From Alteriqipengyuania flavescens (lineage in GTDB: Bacteria > Pseudomonadota > Alphaproteobacteria > Sphingomonadales > Sphingomonadaceae), in contig NZ_CP129107.1 of NCBI RefSeq assembly GCF_030406725.1, positions 1,654,501 through 1,718,500 of the forward strand: a stretch of DNA of 64,000 bases, in the 5' to 3' direction. The position numbers and the translations under genes are program-made. Each line of letters begins with the position of its first letter. The stretch's first letter is position 1. Of this stretch, positions 9,946-18,840 are shown piece after piece. Below the pieces are notes generated by a model. It worked only from the letters and a program-made list of their open reading frames with translations, searched no databases and was not told the DNA's origin.

Positions 9946-10647
9946 TCAAAGTTCGTTGCCTTGATCGCCGCGGCGCTCGCCTTCGGCGCGCTGGCCTTCG
10001 CCCTTGCGTTCCTGCGCCTCGCCGGCCTGACGCAGCGATTCATTGCCGGTCACGTTGCCGACGGCCTGCTTGACGTTGCCTGCTGCCTCGTTGGCATAAC
10101 CCGATGCCTTGTAGCTGGTTTCGCCCGGGCCGTTGCCAATATCATTGCGGCTGTAGCTACGATAGCGTTCCGAGCTGTCGCTTGTATCGCGGCGATAGTA
10201 CCGGTCTGCGGTACCGGTCGTGCCAGCGCTGGCCACCGCGCCTGCAGCGGGCGAGCGCCAACCCTCGGACTTCCAGGAAGACGATTTGGTATCGATGTCC
10301 GACGCGTTGGAACGACCAATCACTTCACGCGCGCGTGCGGCGGTCTGGTCGTCCACCGTCACCGTGAGCAGCGTGTGCCCGCGATGAACACCTTCCTCGT
10401 AGGCATGCCGGTCCTCGTCGGGCAGACGGTAATCATCGTCGTCCCATCCGGCATCCGCCCACATCCCTCGATCGCTGGCGCTCGAGTACGCGCCGGCGCG
10501 GTAGCTGGGGTGGCTCTTGTCGTAGAGACCTCCGCGCCCCGCCCCGGTTCCGGCATCATCCTTGACGATCCCGAGCGAGCGAAGCTCGTTCTGGACCTGC
10601 TCCGCTTCTGCGCGGTTGTCGAACATGGCTGTTATCACTTGGCTCAT
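9946..10647 (-). CDS. General stress protein with CsbD-like C-terminus
   Basis: 233 residues. The N-terminal ~110 residues (SQVITAMFDNRAEAEQVQNEL, LLTVTVDDQTAARAREVI) resemble the YflT/GSP17M stress fold. The C-terminal part (ANEAAGNVKQAVGNVTGNESL) resembles CsbD, a family of abundant stress-induced proteins, and the tail is rich in Glu, Arg and Gly. The middle is low-complexity and Ser/Asp/Tyr-rich. No signal peptide. Its neighbours are other stress-type genes. The role is inferred from family membership. Confidence 0.8.
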   Translation of the reverse strand: MSQVITAMFDNRAEAEQVQNELRSLGIVKDDAGTGAGRGGLYDKSHPSYRAGAYSSASDRGMWADAGWDDDDYRLPDEDRHAYEEGVHRGHTLLTVTVDDQTAARAREVIGRSNASDIDTKSSSWKSEGWRSPAAGAVASAGTTGTADRYYRRDTSDSSERYRSYSRNDIGNGPGETSYKASGYANEAAGNVKQAVGNVTGNESLRQAGEAQERKGEGQRAEGERRGDQGNEL

Positions 10648-10710
10648 CGTACTTATCCTTGCTGGCTAGCCGCGCGAGAAGCTGCGAGGCCGGCTAATTG
10701 CATTTGTGGC

Positions 10711-11322
10711 TTATCGCTGAAGCAGCGTGATCTCGACGCGGCGATTGTCACGCGTTGCGGCGCTGCCCGTCTCTCCGCTGGCATCGGCGGTGATCTGGTC
10801 GGCAGCGACGCCACCCTCGATCAGCGCGACGCGAACGGCGGCTGCGCGGCGTTCCGACAGCTCCTGGTTCGCAGCCGCGTCACCTGCCGGATCGGCAAAA
10901 CCACGCAGCGAAACGCGAGCCGTCGACCGTGCCTTCAGCGCCGACGCCAAGTCAGCCACTTCCGCAGCTGCCGCTGATCCCAGTTCGGCGGACCCCGTAT
11001 CGAACGTGACCCGTTCTAGGCCGTAAGTCGCAGGCAGCGGCGTCGTCCCGGCCAGAGTACGGTCGAATTCGGCGCGCGAATAGGCAGGCACGGTGTTGGC
11101 GGTGTCGACTGGATTGACGGCGGCCACCGTCTCGGTCGTCTCGACATTATCGGCTGTGACCGGGCGGTCAGCATCGTTGTCGCAACCCTTGAGCAGGAAG
11201 AACAGCAATGCGAGCAGGGCCAGCGCGCCAAGCAGCAGAGGCAGCCAGTTGCGGGATTTTTCGGGCGCGTCGCGCAGTGAGGAGTGCCCGTGCACATTCT
11301 TATTGGGATCGTTTGTCACCAT
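10711..11322 (-). CDS. OmpA-family protein with single membrane anchor
   Basis: 203 residues. After a short cytoplasmic head, residues ~25-45 are hydrophobic (WLPLLLGALALLALLFFLLKG), followed by a linker and a C-terminal OmpA-like domain (VTFDTGSAELG, VSLRGFADPAGD, NQELSERRAAAVRVAL, RDNRRVEITL) that should bind peptidoglycan. I prefer the ATG at 11322 because GGGAG sits eight bases before it; an in-frame ATG at 11337 is the alternative. It follows the same strand as the CsbD-like gene. Confidence 0.82.
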   Translation of the reverse strand: MVTNDPNKNVHGHSSLRDAPEKSRNWLPLLLGALALLALLFFLLKGCDNDADRPVTADNVETTETVAAVNPVDTANTVPAYSRAEFDRTLAGTTPLPATYGLERVTFDTGSAELGSAAAAEVADLASALKARSTARVSLRGFADPAGDAAANQELSERRAAAVRVALIEGGVAADQITADASGETGSAATRDNRRVEITLLQR

Positions 11323-11418
11323 TCCAATGTCTCCCATTCCTGCATCCCCGACCCCTCACGGCCACCTTGGCCGCGCCGAGCGGATGCGATCACACCTAAA
11401 CGGTCATCGGGCATTTAA

Positions 11419-11995
<577 letters not shown>

Positions 11996-12021
11996 CTCCC
12001 CTCGTAAAGACTCACGAACGA

Positions 12022-12045
12022 GGCCCGTACGCGTGTGTACGGGCC
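12022..12045. terminator. Strong hairpin after the alcohol dehydrogenase gene
   Basis: GGCCCGTAC-GCGTGT-GTACGGGCC, a perfect 9-bp stem, ten bases beyond the stop of the minus-strand dehydrogenase. No clear T-run follows on either strand, so termination may be weak. Confidence 0.5.
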
Positions 12046-12055
12046 CCGCCAGGCC

Positions 12056-13237
12056 TTAGAGTTCTTCGGGCTTCATCACGCACTTGATACAGCCGTCATG
12101 CTTGTCGCGGAAGGTCTTGTAGAGATCCGGCCCGTCCTTCAGGTCGCCGCGATGGGTGATGATTCCCGACAGGTCGATCTCGCCCGCCTCCACCCGCTTC
12201 AGCAGCGGCGCGAGGTAGCGCTGCATGTGTGTCTGTCCCGATTTCATGGTGAGCCCCTTGTTCATGAAAGGCCCGATCGGGAACGTCACCTTATCGGCAT
12301 AGACGCCGGGGACGGACAGGGTCCCGCCCTTGCGCACCGACATGACCATTTCCTGCAGCGCAAACGGCTGGTCTGACATGCCGGTGGTGTGCAGCTCGAC
12401 CTTGTCCTTGATATCGCCGAGCACGCCGTGTCCGTGAGCTTCGGCGCCGACCGCGTCGATGCAAGCATCCGGCCCCCGGCCACCAGTCATCTCGTCGAGC
12501 GCCTCCTTGACGTCGGTCTGGCTGTAATCGATGGTTTCGGCCTTGCCGTAGCTCGCGGCGAGTTCAAGCCGTTCAGGCACCCGGTCGATCACGATGACCC
12601 GTTCCGCTCCCATCATCCACGCGCTGCGCACTGTGAACTGGCCGACCGGCCCTGCGCCCCACACCGCAACGGTCTTGCCCTTTTCATCGCCGATGGCGTT
12701 TTCCGCCGCCATCCAGCCAGTCGGGAAGATGTCGGACAGGAACAGCACCTTTTCGTCCGGCAGGTCGTTTTCCAGCTTGATCGGACCGACATCGGCGTGC
12801 GGCACCCTGACATATTCTGCCTGCCCGCCGGAATAACCACCGGTCAGATGGGAATAGCCGAAAAGTCCGGCGGGAGCGTGGCCCATCGCTTCGCGCGCGT
12901 TTTCCGCCGTGCGATTGGTCGTATCGCACAGGGAATACATTTCGCGCTGGCAGAACCAGCATTCGCCGCAGGATATGGTGAAGGGTACCACCACCCGGTC
13001 GCCGACCTTCAGGCGTTTGACATCAGCTCCGACCTCGACGACTTCGCCCATGAATTCGTGGCCCAGGATATCGCCCTGTTGCATCTTGGGAACGACACCA
13101 TCCATCAGATGCAGGTCGGAGCCGCAGATCGCCGTCGAACTGACCTTGAGAATGCAGTCCCGGGGATCCTCGATACGAGGGTCGTCGACCGTTTCGCAGC
13201 GGATATCGTTCTTTCCGTTCCAGACAAGTGCGCGCAT
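12056..13237 (-). CDS. Zinc-dependent alcohol/formaldehyde dehydrogenase-type MDR enzyme
   Basis: 393 residues of the medium-chain dehydrogenase family. Catalytic zinc ligands fit ICGSDLH and GHEFMGE; the structural zinc cluster fits [15 protein letters not shown]. The Rossmann motif is [10 protein letters not shown]. The extended form with the insert ([21 protein letters not shown]) resembles glutathione-independent formaldehyde dehydrogenases. The ATG at 13237 follows GAGAAAGG at good spacing. Substrate unknown. It stands alone; nothing nearby fixes its role. Confidence 0.88.
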   Translation of the reverse strand: MRALVWNGKNDIRCETVDDPRIEDPRDCILKVSSTAICGSDLHLMDGVVPKMQQGDILGHEFMGEVVEVGADVKRLKVGDRVVVPFTISCGECWFCQREMYSLCDTTNRTAENAREAMGHAPAGLFGYSHLTGGYSGGQAEYVRVPHADVGPIKLENDLPDEKVLFLSDIFPTGWMAAENAIGDEKGKTVAVWGAGPVGQFTVRSAWMMGAERVIVIDRVPERLELAASYGKAETIDYSQTDVKEALDEMTGGRGPDACIDAVGAEAHGHGVLGDIKDKVELHTTGMSDQPFALQEMVMSVRKGGTLSVPGVYADKVTFPIGPFMNKGLTMKSGQTHMQRYLAPLLKRVEAGEIDLSGIITHRGDLKDGPDLYKTFRDKHDGCIKCVMKPEEL

Positions 13238-13516
13238 GGTTTTGACCTTTCTCGTATTTTCAATCGGTGTGGCCACTCAGCACACAGCAGGTAGATAAGT
13301 TCCACGGTTCACTTATTGAAGCTGCGATTTGCGTCCCACCTCGCAAGGGGGAAGATAGACCGCCGGACCACGCTCGCCGCGCAGGCGGCGGCATCTCATT
13401 CCGAACTGGCCGCGGCCAAAAGCGGCGAATTACGCCGCGTTACCGCCAGGAACCGGTCCAGCGCCTGCAGGAAGTTCAACTTTCGGCTTTGCTGACCGGG
13501 GGAGGGCTGAACGGGG

Positions 13517-13777
13517 GTGTTCCTGTGCGCGCTGGCGCAGCACGGCACGGTCGCCGCGGCGGCGCGCTCTGTCGGGATGAGCCGGCAGGCGGCCTATCGT
13601 TTGCGCGCCCGGGCGCCGCAATTCGCGCTTCTGTGGGAAGAGGCGATGCGGCTGGGCCAGGCGGCGCGGCTGCGGGCGAGGGCGGCGCGGCGGCGCAAGC
13701 GCGTCCGCCCCGCTGCTCGACACGCGGATGCTGCCGGACAAGCGCCCGCTGTCGGAAACGGGGCCCTTCGCCAGTGA
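13517..13777 (+). pseudogene. HTH protein remnant
   Basis: FLCALAQHGTVAAAARSVGMSRQAAYRLRARA is a helix-turn-helix of a small protein family common in sphingomonads, followed by FALLWEEAMRLG. No credible start or N-terminus is in frame, and downstream the frame turns into an Arg-rich run while plausible coding (PLLDTRMLPDKRPLSETG) continues in another frame. I read it as a decaying gene. Between 13238 and 13516 I see nothing else that is coding. Confidence 0.55.
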
Positions 13778-13944
13778 CGGATCGGGGCAGGTGGGGGTTA
13801 CGCCTGGCCTCGCGCAAGGTGACGCGGCCCCGCGCGCAAGGTCACGGTTTTGACTTGCACGGTGCCGGATGTGCGCCGCGGGGTGACGCTTTCACGCGAA
13901 AGGTCACGCATTCGCGGCGCAGGGTTACGCTTCGCACGCTTTTG
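13773..13944. repeat. Direct repeat array with ~21-bp period
   Basis: The core GGTNACGC recurs at 13796, 13818, 13840, 13861 (as GGTGCCGG), 13882, 13902 and 13923, spaced 22, 22, 21, 21, 20 and 21 bases. A weaker unit (AGTGACGG) is at 13773. Between cores the sequence tends to CGCGC-AA. Seven or eight degenerate units lie on one DNA face (two helical turns apart). They lie between the HTH remnant and the end of the stress PNPOx gene. No function is assigned. Confidence 0.8.
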
Positions 13945-13976
13945 CGTCTGGAGGGTGTTCCACGTGCTCCACCGCG
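13930..13976. repeat. Dispersed ~47-bp repeat, copy A
   Basis: Core GGAGGGTGTTCCACGTGCTC at 13950, matching copy B at 15046-15092 in 24 of 27 core bases, with looser similarity upstream (GCTTCG..C). It directly follows the ~21-bp repeat array and precedes the end of the PNPOx gene. Confidence 0.65.
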
Positions 13977-13993
13977 CGCGGCGGGCTTGCGGG

Positions 13994-14440
13994 CTAGATG
14001 ACGAAGTCGCCTTCGTCCTCGCCGTCCCAGTATGCACAGCGGGTGGCGTGGACGTGCAGCATCACCAGGCCTTCGGTGTCGGTGCCGTCCTCGAACCAGC
14101 GCTCGAGGTCCTTCACCCAGTGCTTCTCGAACTCGGCCTTGTCGCGCACGATCTCTGCATCGCCTTCCAGCGCGATGAAAATGCCCGGCGCGCCGCTCTC
14201 CTTCGGGGCGCCCTGCAAGGACAGGCCGACCTTGGGGTTCTTCTCGATGTCCTTCGCCATGAGGCTGTCGGCCCAGGTGAAGTAGTAGCTGTCCCCATCG
14301 TAATCGACCTGGCGGTTGTTGCTCATCGGGCGCGCGCCGATCTGGCCGGCCCTGGTGTGGGTGTTCAGCATCACGAAGTCGATGTCCTTCATCGCTTCGG
14401 CAATATGGGCAAGGTGCTCTTTCGCGGTCTTGTCGACCAT
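13994..14440 (-). CDS. Pyridoxamine 5'-phosphate oxidase family general stress protein
   Basis: 148 residues of the split-barrel flavin-binding fold. It resembles the general stress protein 26 group: FVMLNTHTRAGQIGARPMSNN, YYFTWADSLMAKDIEKNP, GIFIALEGDAEIVRD. These proteins bind FMN or FAD and respond to stress. The ATG at 14440 follows GGAGAAGACGTT, a good ribosome site; the longer frame upstream runs through non-coding sequence. Confidence 0.85.
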   Translation of the reverse strand: MVDKTAKEHLAHIAEAMKDIDFVMLNTHTRAGQIGARPMSNNRQVDYDGDSYYFTWADSLMAKDIEKNPKVGLSLQGAPKESGAPGIFIALEGDAEIVRDKAEFEKHWVKDLERWFEDGTDTEGLVMLHVHATRCAYWDGEDEGDFVI

Positions 14441-14719
14441 AACGTCTTCTCCTTCGTGCTCCATCCCCGGCGTCAGCGCGCGGGGGGCGGTTCGGGTTCC
14501 GCCGGAGGGAAGGGGAGAGGCGAAAAATCCTCTTTTGGCAAACAATTAGGTGATCCGGCATCGCGTGCTAATGCGCCGCCGCTGAGGTCGGAATTTGCGA
14601 CGAACTTCGAGATTTGACGACCGCTGCACGCGGTATTCGGCAGCAGTGTAAATTGGACGACGACTTCCTTTCCCAGGAGAGGCACCGCTTTTTCGCAAAC
14701 CAGCCGGAACCTCCCAGCC

Positions 14720-14956
14720 ATGAACCAGAGCCAAGAATTCTACGCCGAACGTGCGGCAGAAGCTAAGGCAGAGGCGGGCAAGGCCACGCTGGACAATGTG
14801 CGCGACCGGGCGCTGCGGGCTCAGGCCACCTGGCAGATGCTGGCCGACCAGGCACATGCCGTGAAGCGCCGCCGCGAGCGGCTCGAAAGCGAAAAGGCCG
14901 CTGCGCGCGCTGCCGAAGTGCAGGTGCCTGCGGCAGGCGTTCCTTCCGCTGACTAG
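14720..14956 (+). CDS. Small helical protein, paralogue 1
   Basis: 78 residues, mainly charged helix: FYAERAAEAKAEAGKATLDN, VRDRALRAQATWQML and KRRRERLESEKAAA. It is clearly related to the protein at 15197-15409 (shared pattern FYxERAxEA...KAxLxNVRxRxLRAxxxW). No signal peptide or known domain. It may be a stress-induced small protein, judged from its neighbours only. Confidence 0.75.
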   Translation: MNQSQEFYAERAAEAKAEAGKATLDNVRDRALRAQATWQMLADQAHAVKRRRERLESEKAAARAAEVQVPAAGVPSAD

Positions 14957-15045
14957 CCGAAAGCATGGCGTCCTCGCGCCTGCGTGCATCGCCGCGCCGA
15001 AGCGCCCTGCCTGCGAAAAGCGCGCAATTCTGGCACAAATCGATG

Positions 15046-15092
15046 CTTCGTGCATTCTTCTAGCCGGAGGGTGTTCCATCTGCTCCATCGCG
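15046..15092. repeat. Dispersed ~47-bp repeat, copy B
   Basis: Core GGAGGGTGTTCCATCTGCTC at 15066, partner of copy A at 13930-13976. It lies between the two paralogous small genes in a 240-base stretch that I otherwise cannot assign. Confidence 0.65.
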
Positions 15093-15196
15093 GCCAGCGC
15101 CATCGTGCGCTCCCCCGGCGCTCCCCACGCCCCGCCGCCATGCAGATCCGGGCGCCGTTAACGAGAACCGGCAGAACGCCGACAAGGAGAGCGCCG

Positions 15197-15409
15197 ATGA
15201 GCCAGACTTTCGAATTCTACAACGAACGCGCCAACGAAGCCGCTGCCGATGCGAAGAAGGCGAAGCTCGCCAATGTGCGTCGTCGTCTCCTGCGCGCGGA
15301 ACGTTCGTGGCGTGGCCTTGCTGCGCGGGCGAAGGCGGTCGCGGAAATGCGCACGAAGGTGCTGCGCGAGAAGGCTGCGGAGCGTGACGCCGAGGCCGCC
15401 AAGGCCTGA
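15197..15409 (+). CDS. Small helical protein, paralogue 2
   Basis: 70 residues: FEFYNERANEAAADAKKAKL, ANVRRRLLRAERSWRGLAAR, then a charged tail. Paralogue of 14720-14956. The ATG at 15197 follows AAGGAGAG at proper spacing, which settles the start. Function unknown. Confidence 0.78.
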   Translation: MSQTFEFYNERANEAAADAKKAKLANVRRRLLRAERSWRGLAARAKAVAEMRTKVLREKAAERDAEAAKA

Positions 15410-15442
15410 ATTTACGCGAGAAGCCACAATTTCGCCGCAATC

Positions 15443-15467
15443 GGAACGATCGCGTAGTGGGGCCGTA
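15443..15467 (+). promoter_or_regulatory. Possible EcfG-type promoter before the fasciclin gene
   Basis: GGAAC (15443-15447), 16 bases, CGTA (15464-15467). The alphaproteobacterial general stress consensus is GGAAC-N16/17-CGTT, so one base differs. A second candidate (GGAAC at 15484, 17 bases, CGAT) lies closer to the start. Neither is certain. Confidence 0.35.
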
Positions 15468-15537
15468 GTTAGGCTGAAGGCGCGGAACAAGCGCCCAATC
15501 TTTTACGATCTACACAAAGACCGAAAGGCCTGACTCC

Positions 15538-16119
15538 ATGAAAAAGCTTACTCTAGCCCTCGCCTCCGCTGCCACTCTCGCGCTTGCCGCCTGTGGCGAT
15601 CCCGTCGAGGAAAGCACCGTCGAAGGCGATAATGTCGCTGCCGACCAGGCTGTGAACGACAATGTCGAAGGTCCGGGCACGATCGTCGAAGTCGCGCAGG
15701 GCGATGAGACGTTTTCCACCCTCGTGAGCGCTGTGACCGCAGCCGGCCTCGGCGAAGCGCTGTCGGGCGAAGGTCCGTTCACCGTATTTGCACCGACCAA
15801 CGATGCATTCGCCAAGATTCCGGAAGCGACGCTGACCGAACTGACGACCAACGATACGGACACGCTGGGCACGATCCTGCAGTACCACGTCGTCGAAGGT
15901 AACGTCGATGCCGCCACGCTGACCAAGGCAATCCAGAATGCCGGTGAAGACGGCTACACCATAAACACCGTGGGAGGCGGCACGCTGACCGCGATGATGG
16001 ACGGCAGCAACGTCGTGCTGACCGACGCGACCGGCGGCACCGCCACCGTGACTGCGACCGATGTCGAAGCATCGAACGGCGTCGTCCACGTCATCGACAC
16101 TGTGCTGATGCCCCAGTAA
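15538..16119 (+). CDS. Fasciclin (FAS1) domain lipoprotein
   Basis: 193 residues. A lipoprotein signal ends in LALAAC, so it should be anchored in the envelope. One FAS1 domain covers about residues 55-193, with the H1 box (FTVFAPTNDAFAKIP) and the H2 region (VVHVIDTVLMPQ). FAS1 domains mediate adhesion or bind other envelope molecules. A terminator follows at 16161, so it is probably monocistronic. Confidence 0.93.
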   Translation: MKKLTLALASAATLALAACGDPVEESTVEGDNVAADQAVNDNVEGPGTIVEVAQGDETFSTLVSAVTAAGLGEALSGEGPFTVFAPTNDAFAKIPEATLTELTTNDTDTLGTILQYHVVEGNVDAATLTKAIQNAGEDGYTINTVGGGTLTAMMDGSNVVLTDATGGTATVTATDVEASNGVVHVIDTVLMPQ

Positions 16120-16160
16120 TCGCTTGAATGCGAAACGCGCGCTACCACGACATGCAGTGC

Positions 16161-16200
16161 AAGGGCGGGCTTCCCGACAGGGAGGTCCGCCCTTCCGCTT
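16161..16200 (+). terminator. Terminator after the fasciclin gene
   Basis: AAGGGCGG (16161-16168) pairs with CCGCCCTT (16187-16194), and an inner stem TTCCC/GGGAG extends it. It is followed by CCGCTTA, a poor T-tract. Confidence 0.6.
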
Positions 16201-16228
16201 AGGGCACCGGCTGGTGTAGGGGAGGGCC

Positions 16229-16657
16229 ATGACCAAGCTTAGCCTGCGCATCACTGCGCCCCTCACGGCCCTGATCGTATCCGCCTGCAGCGGCGCGACC
16301 GAGCGCCGGACAGAGCCGGTGTTCGACGCCATCGCGCCGCAGGAAACTGTCACGCTTGTCGGCACCGAGCCCTTCTGGAATGGCGTGATCGAAGGAGGCG
16401 TCCTGACGTGGACCACTCCCGAAGACCTCGATGGCACGCAGGCCGAGCTTCGCCGCTTTGCCGGTAATGGTGGGCTCGGCTGGTCGGGCGAGCTTGCCGG
16501 CGAGCGAATCGATATCGCGGTCGGCCCCGGCCCATGCAGCGACGGGATGAGCGACCGCGAATATCCCTTCAACGCGGCCGTGCGATTGGGCGACAGGTCT
16601 CTTACCGGCTGCGCCTATACGGATGCATCGCCCTTCTCCGGCCCGGAAGCTCCCTGA
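16229..16657 (+). CDS. Envelope lipoprotein with GTEPFW motif (COG3650-like)
   Basis: 142 residues. The signal peptide ends in IVSAC, a lipobox, so it is a predicted lipoprotein. The motif LVGTEPFWNGVIEGG, followed by a beta-rich region with paired cysteines (GPGPCSDGMSD, TGCAYTD), matches small envelope proteins of the COG3650/MliC-like type. The biochemical role is unknown. Confidence 0.75.
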   Translation: MTKLSLRITAPLTALIVSACSGATERRTEPVFDAIAPQETVTLVGTEPFWNGVIEGGVLTWTTPEDLDGTQAELRRFAGNGGLGWSGELAGERIDIAVGPGPCSDGMSDREYPFNAAVRLGDRSLTGCAYTDASPFSGPEAP

Positions 16658-16746
16658 CCGCAGCTTTCGATAAATGATGCATAGGATTGCATCAGGCTGG
16701 TTAAGTCCGGCAAATGGTCTACATCTGTTCGCAAGGGAGCGATGGG

Positions 16747-17115
16747 ATGAGGGCGCGATCTGTGCTGCTAGTCGAGGACGAGCCTTTGATCTTGATGGAC
16801 CTGGAGTTCGCGGTCACGGATCGCTGCTGGCAGCCGCGTACGGCCAGCGGCTTCCGCAAGGCCATGGAATTTCTTGAAAAAGACGCGGCGATTGCCGCTG
16901 CCGTGCTCGATATCACGCTCAAAAACGGGGAGAATTGCCTGCCCGTCGCGCGCGAGCTGGAGCGAAGGCGGATTCCCTACGTGCTGCACTCGGGAGAGCT
17001 CGAACACTACAGCGCGGACATGGATGACCTGACCGGCGAACGCGTGGCCAAGCCGGCCAGCGCGGCCTCGGTTGTGGCGAAAGCGCTTGCCGGCCTTGCC
17101 GGCGATGCCGACTGA
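16747..17115 (+). CDS. Single-domain response regulator
   Basis: 122 residues and only a receiver domain: acidic pocket VLLVEDEP, phospho-acceptor Asp in AAVLDITLKNGE, Ser in VLHSGEL and Lys in VAKPAS. No output domain, so it probably works in a phosphorelay or by binding a partner. The ATG at 16747 is preceded by AAGGGAG. No histidine kinase is adjacent. Confidence 0.88.
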   Translation: MRARSVLLVEDEPLILMDLEFAVTDRCWQPRTASGFRKAMEFLEKDAAIAAAVLDITLKNGENCLPVARELERRRIPYVLHSGELEHYSADMDDLTGERVAKPASAASVVAKALAGLAGDAD

Positions 17116-17141
17116 CCGCACCGACAATCTGCAGAGCAACG

Positions 17142-17179
17142 AAAAGGGGCGGGCCGTTGTGAAACGGCCCGCCCCTTTT
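17142..17179. terminator. Bidirectional terminator
   Basis: A 17-bp perfect stem (17142-17158 with 17163-17179) whose ends are AAAA and TTTT, between the convergent response-regulator and S41 peptidase genes. It works for both directions. Confidence 0.92.
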
Positions 17180-17193
17180 CGGTTGGTCGATCC

Positions 17194-18666
17194 TCAGTAG
17201 ATGCCCGGGATACGGTGCTGGATGGCACTGCGCTCCTCGATCGCGGGGCGCAGCAGCTCCTGCCGGTTTGCCCGGGCAAGTCCACCCTGAACGCCCGGCG
17301 CACCGGCAACCGGGGTGCAGGTTCCGCGCCCGGCCAGCCAGTCGAGTGCCGCACGGGTCGATGCCTCGTTCGGGTCGCCCATCTGGGCCGAGATATCGTC
17401 GGTCGCCCGGCACGTGTTAGGCATCAGCGGCGCAATGCCGTCGTAGTAACTGCCGTTGTTGTCGGCGTTCGTGAGTTCGAAGGCCAATACGCGGAGGCGG
17501 TCGTCGCAAGCAGTCCGGTCAACAGCTTCTTGCCCAGCCGGTTTGCCGAGCGTGTTTTCCCCGATTAGCGCGAGATTATCGCCGCGATAGGGAATGAAGG
17601 CGGACATGATCAGCTCACTGGCAGAGGCAGTGCCGCTGAAACCGATGTACGCAATTTTAGTGCTGGCGATGCTGCCAGCTTCCTCTTCGAAATCTGCTCT
17701 TTGCGTAGCGTTCGCACGATTGGGACTTTGGTTGAGATAAAACTGCGGCTGGCCAACCAGATCGGCTGCCATCAAGTTCATCAAAGTTTGCGCAGTGTAA
17801 ACGTAGCCACCTCCATTATACCTCACGTCGACGATGATTTCATTTACGCCCGACTTTTGAAAATTTGAGAAAGCGCTGCGTAAATCGTCCTCCAAAGTTT
17901 CATTGTTAAAGAAGGTTCTGACATTGATATAGCCGACCTTCTTGCCGTTATCGTCCAGAATTTTTGCTCCGTAACGATCACTCACCGGGTCGACTTTATA
18001 GTTTGCTTTTGTAAGGCGAATCCACTCGTTTGTCACACCCGGTCCCGACACTCTAACATTGACCTCGACCCCTTTTTCCGGCGGTCCGAGCGCCTGACTA
18101 ACCAATGCCGTTCCGCCTTCCGAGATCAGCTGACCAATCGAGGCGTAAGTCCCGTCGGCAAGCTCAATCGCGCTGATGTAGAAGCCTCTATCAATGCCAG
18201 CTGCCAATGCTGGCGCTCCTTCGAACGCTTCGAGTACGTACAGGCGGCCAAACTGAAGAGATTCATCGTAATAAACCGAGAACCTCACACCCAATCCCGC
18301 TGTCGAACCCGTTGCGGCTTTCTCCTCTTCGGTGATCGAAGTGATGTAAGTGAAGCCGCGATCCCTATTTGCGTTGCGGGCCGGTTCCACCAGCGCATCG
18401 ATATAGGCTTGAACCGTGCTGAAGGACGCAGGGTTCACGCCGGAAGCCAGCAGGTTGGGGAAGAGATAATAGGTGTCGAGTTGCTGCTTCGTCCAATCCT
18501 GCCGCGCGGCCAGGCTGCAATCCGCCGTCGGCGTGGGCGTTGCGCCGCCTCCGCCGCCGCCCGTACTGCCGCCACCGGTCAGGCCGCCGCCGGAGCTGCC
18601 CCCGCCGCCGCACGATGCAAGGAATGCCGCCATGGTGATGGCGCTAACGAAACGTCCGGGACGCAT
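17194..18666 (-). CDS. S41 family (C-terminal processing type) lipoprotein peptidase
   Basis: 490 residues. The lipoprotein signal ends in FLASCGGGG and is followed by a Gly-rich linker. A PDZ-like segment spans the middle, and the peptidase core carries IVDVRYNGGGY, the nucleophile Ser in FSGTASASELI, and the Lys in GENTLGKPAGQ. It probably degrades tagged or misfolded periplasmic proteins. The ATG at 18666 starts the lipoprotein signal. The stretch around 17600-18350 has visibly more A and T than its neighbours. Confidence 0.9.
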   Translation of the reverse strand: MRPGRFVSAITMAAFLASCGGGGSSGGGLTGGGSTGGGGGGATPTPTADCSLAARQDWTKQQLDTYYLFPNLLASGVNPASFSTVQAYIDALVEPARNANRDRGFTYITSITEEEKAATGSTAGLGVRFSVYYDESLQFGRLYVLEAFEGAPALAAGIDRGFYISAIELADGTYASIGQLISEGGTALVSQALGPPEKGVEVNVRVSGPGVTNEWIRLTKANYKVDPVSDRYGAKILDDNGKKVGYINVRTFFNNETLEDDLRSAFSNFQKSGVNEIIVDVRYNGGGYVYTAQTLMNLMAADLVGQPQFYLNQSPNRANATQRADFEEEAGSIASTKIAYIGFSGTASASELIMSAFIPYRGDNLALIGENTLGKPAGQEAVDRTACDDRLRVLAFELTNADNNGSYYDGIAPLMPNTCRATDDISAQMGDPNEASTRAALDWLAGRGTCTPVAGAPGVQGGLARANRQELLRPAIEERSAIQHRIPGIY

Positions 18667-18840
18667 AAGCCGATACTCCAAGAATGACCCAAACCGCCGG
18701 GGCGGCTCTCCACTTGAGGTTATGCCTTGCACCACCCCGATTTGCAAATCTCTGCCGAACCCGCGGCCCGCCCCCTCGACGCGGCGCGGGCAGCCCGATA
18801 GGTGAGGCGCGAAACATCTATCGCAATCGAGGATTAATTC

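Noticed and set aside
13842-14561. 239-codon minus-strand open frame over the PNPOx gene and repeats
   Set aside because: It is a different frame from PNPOx and its C-terminal part is just the translated ~21-bp repeat array.
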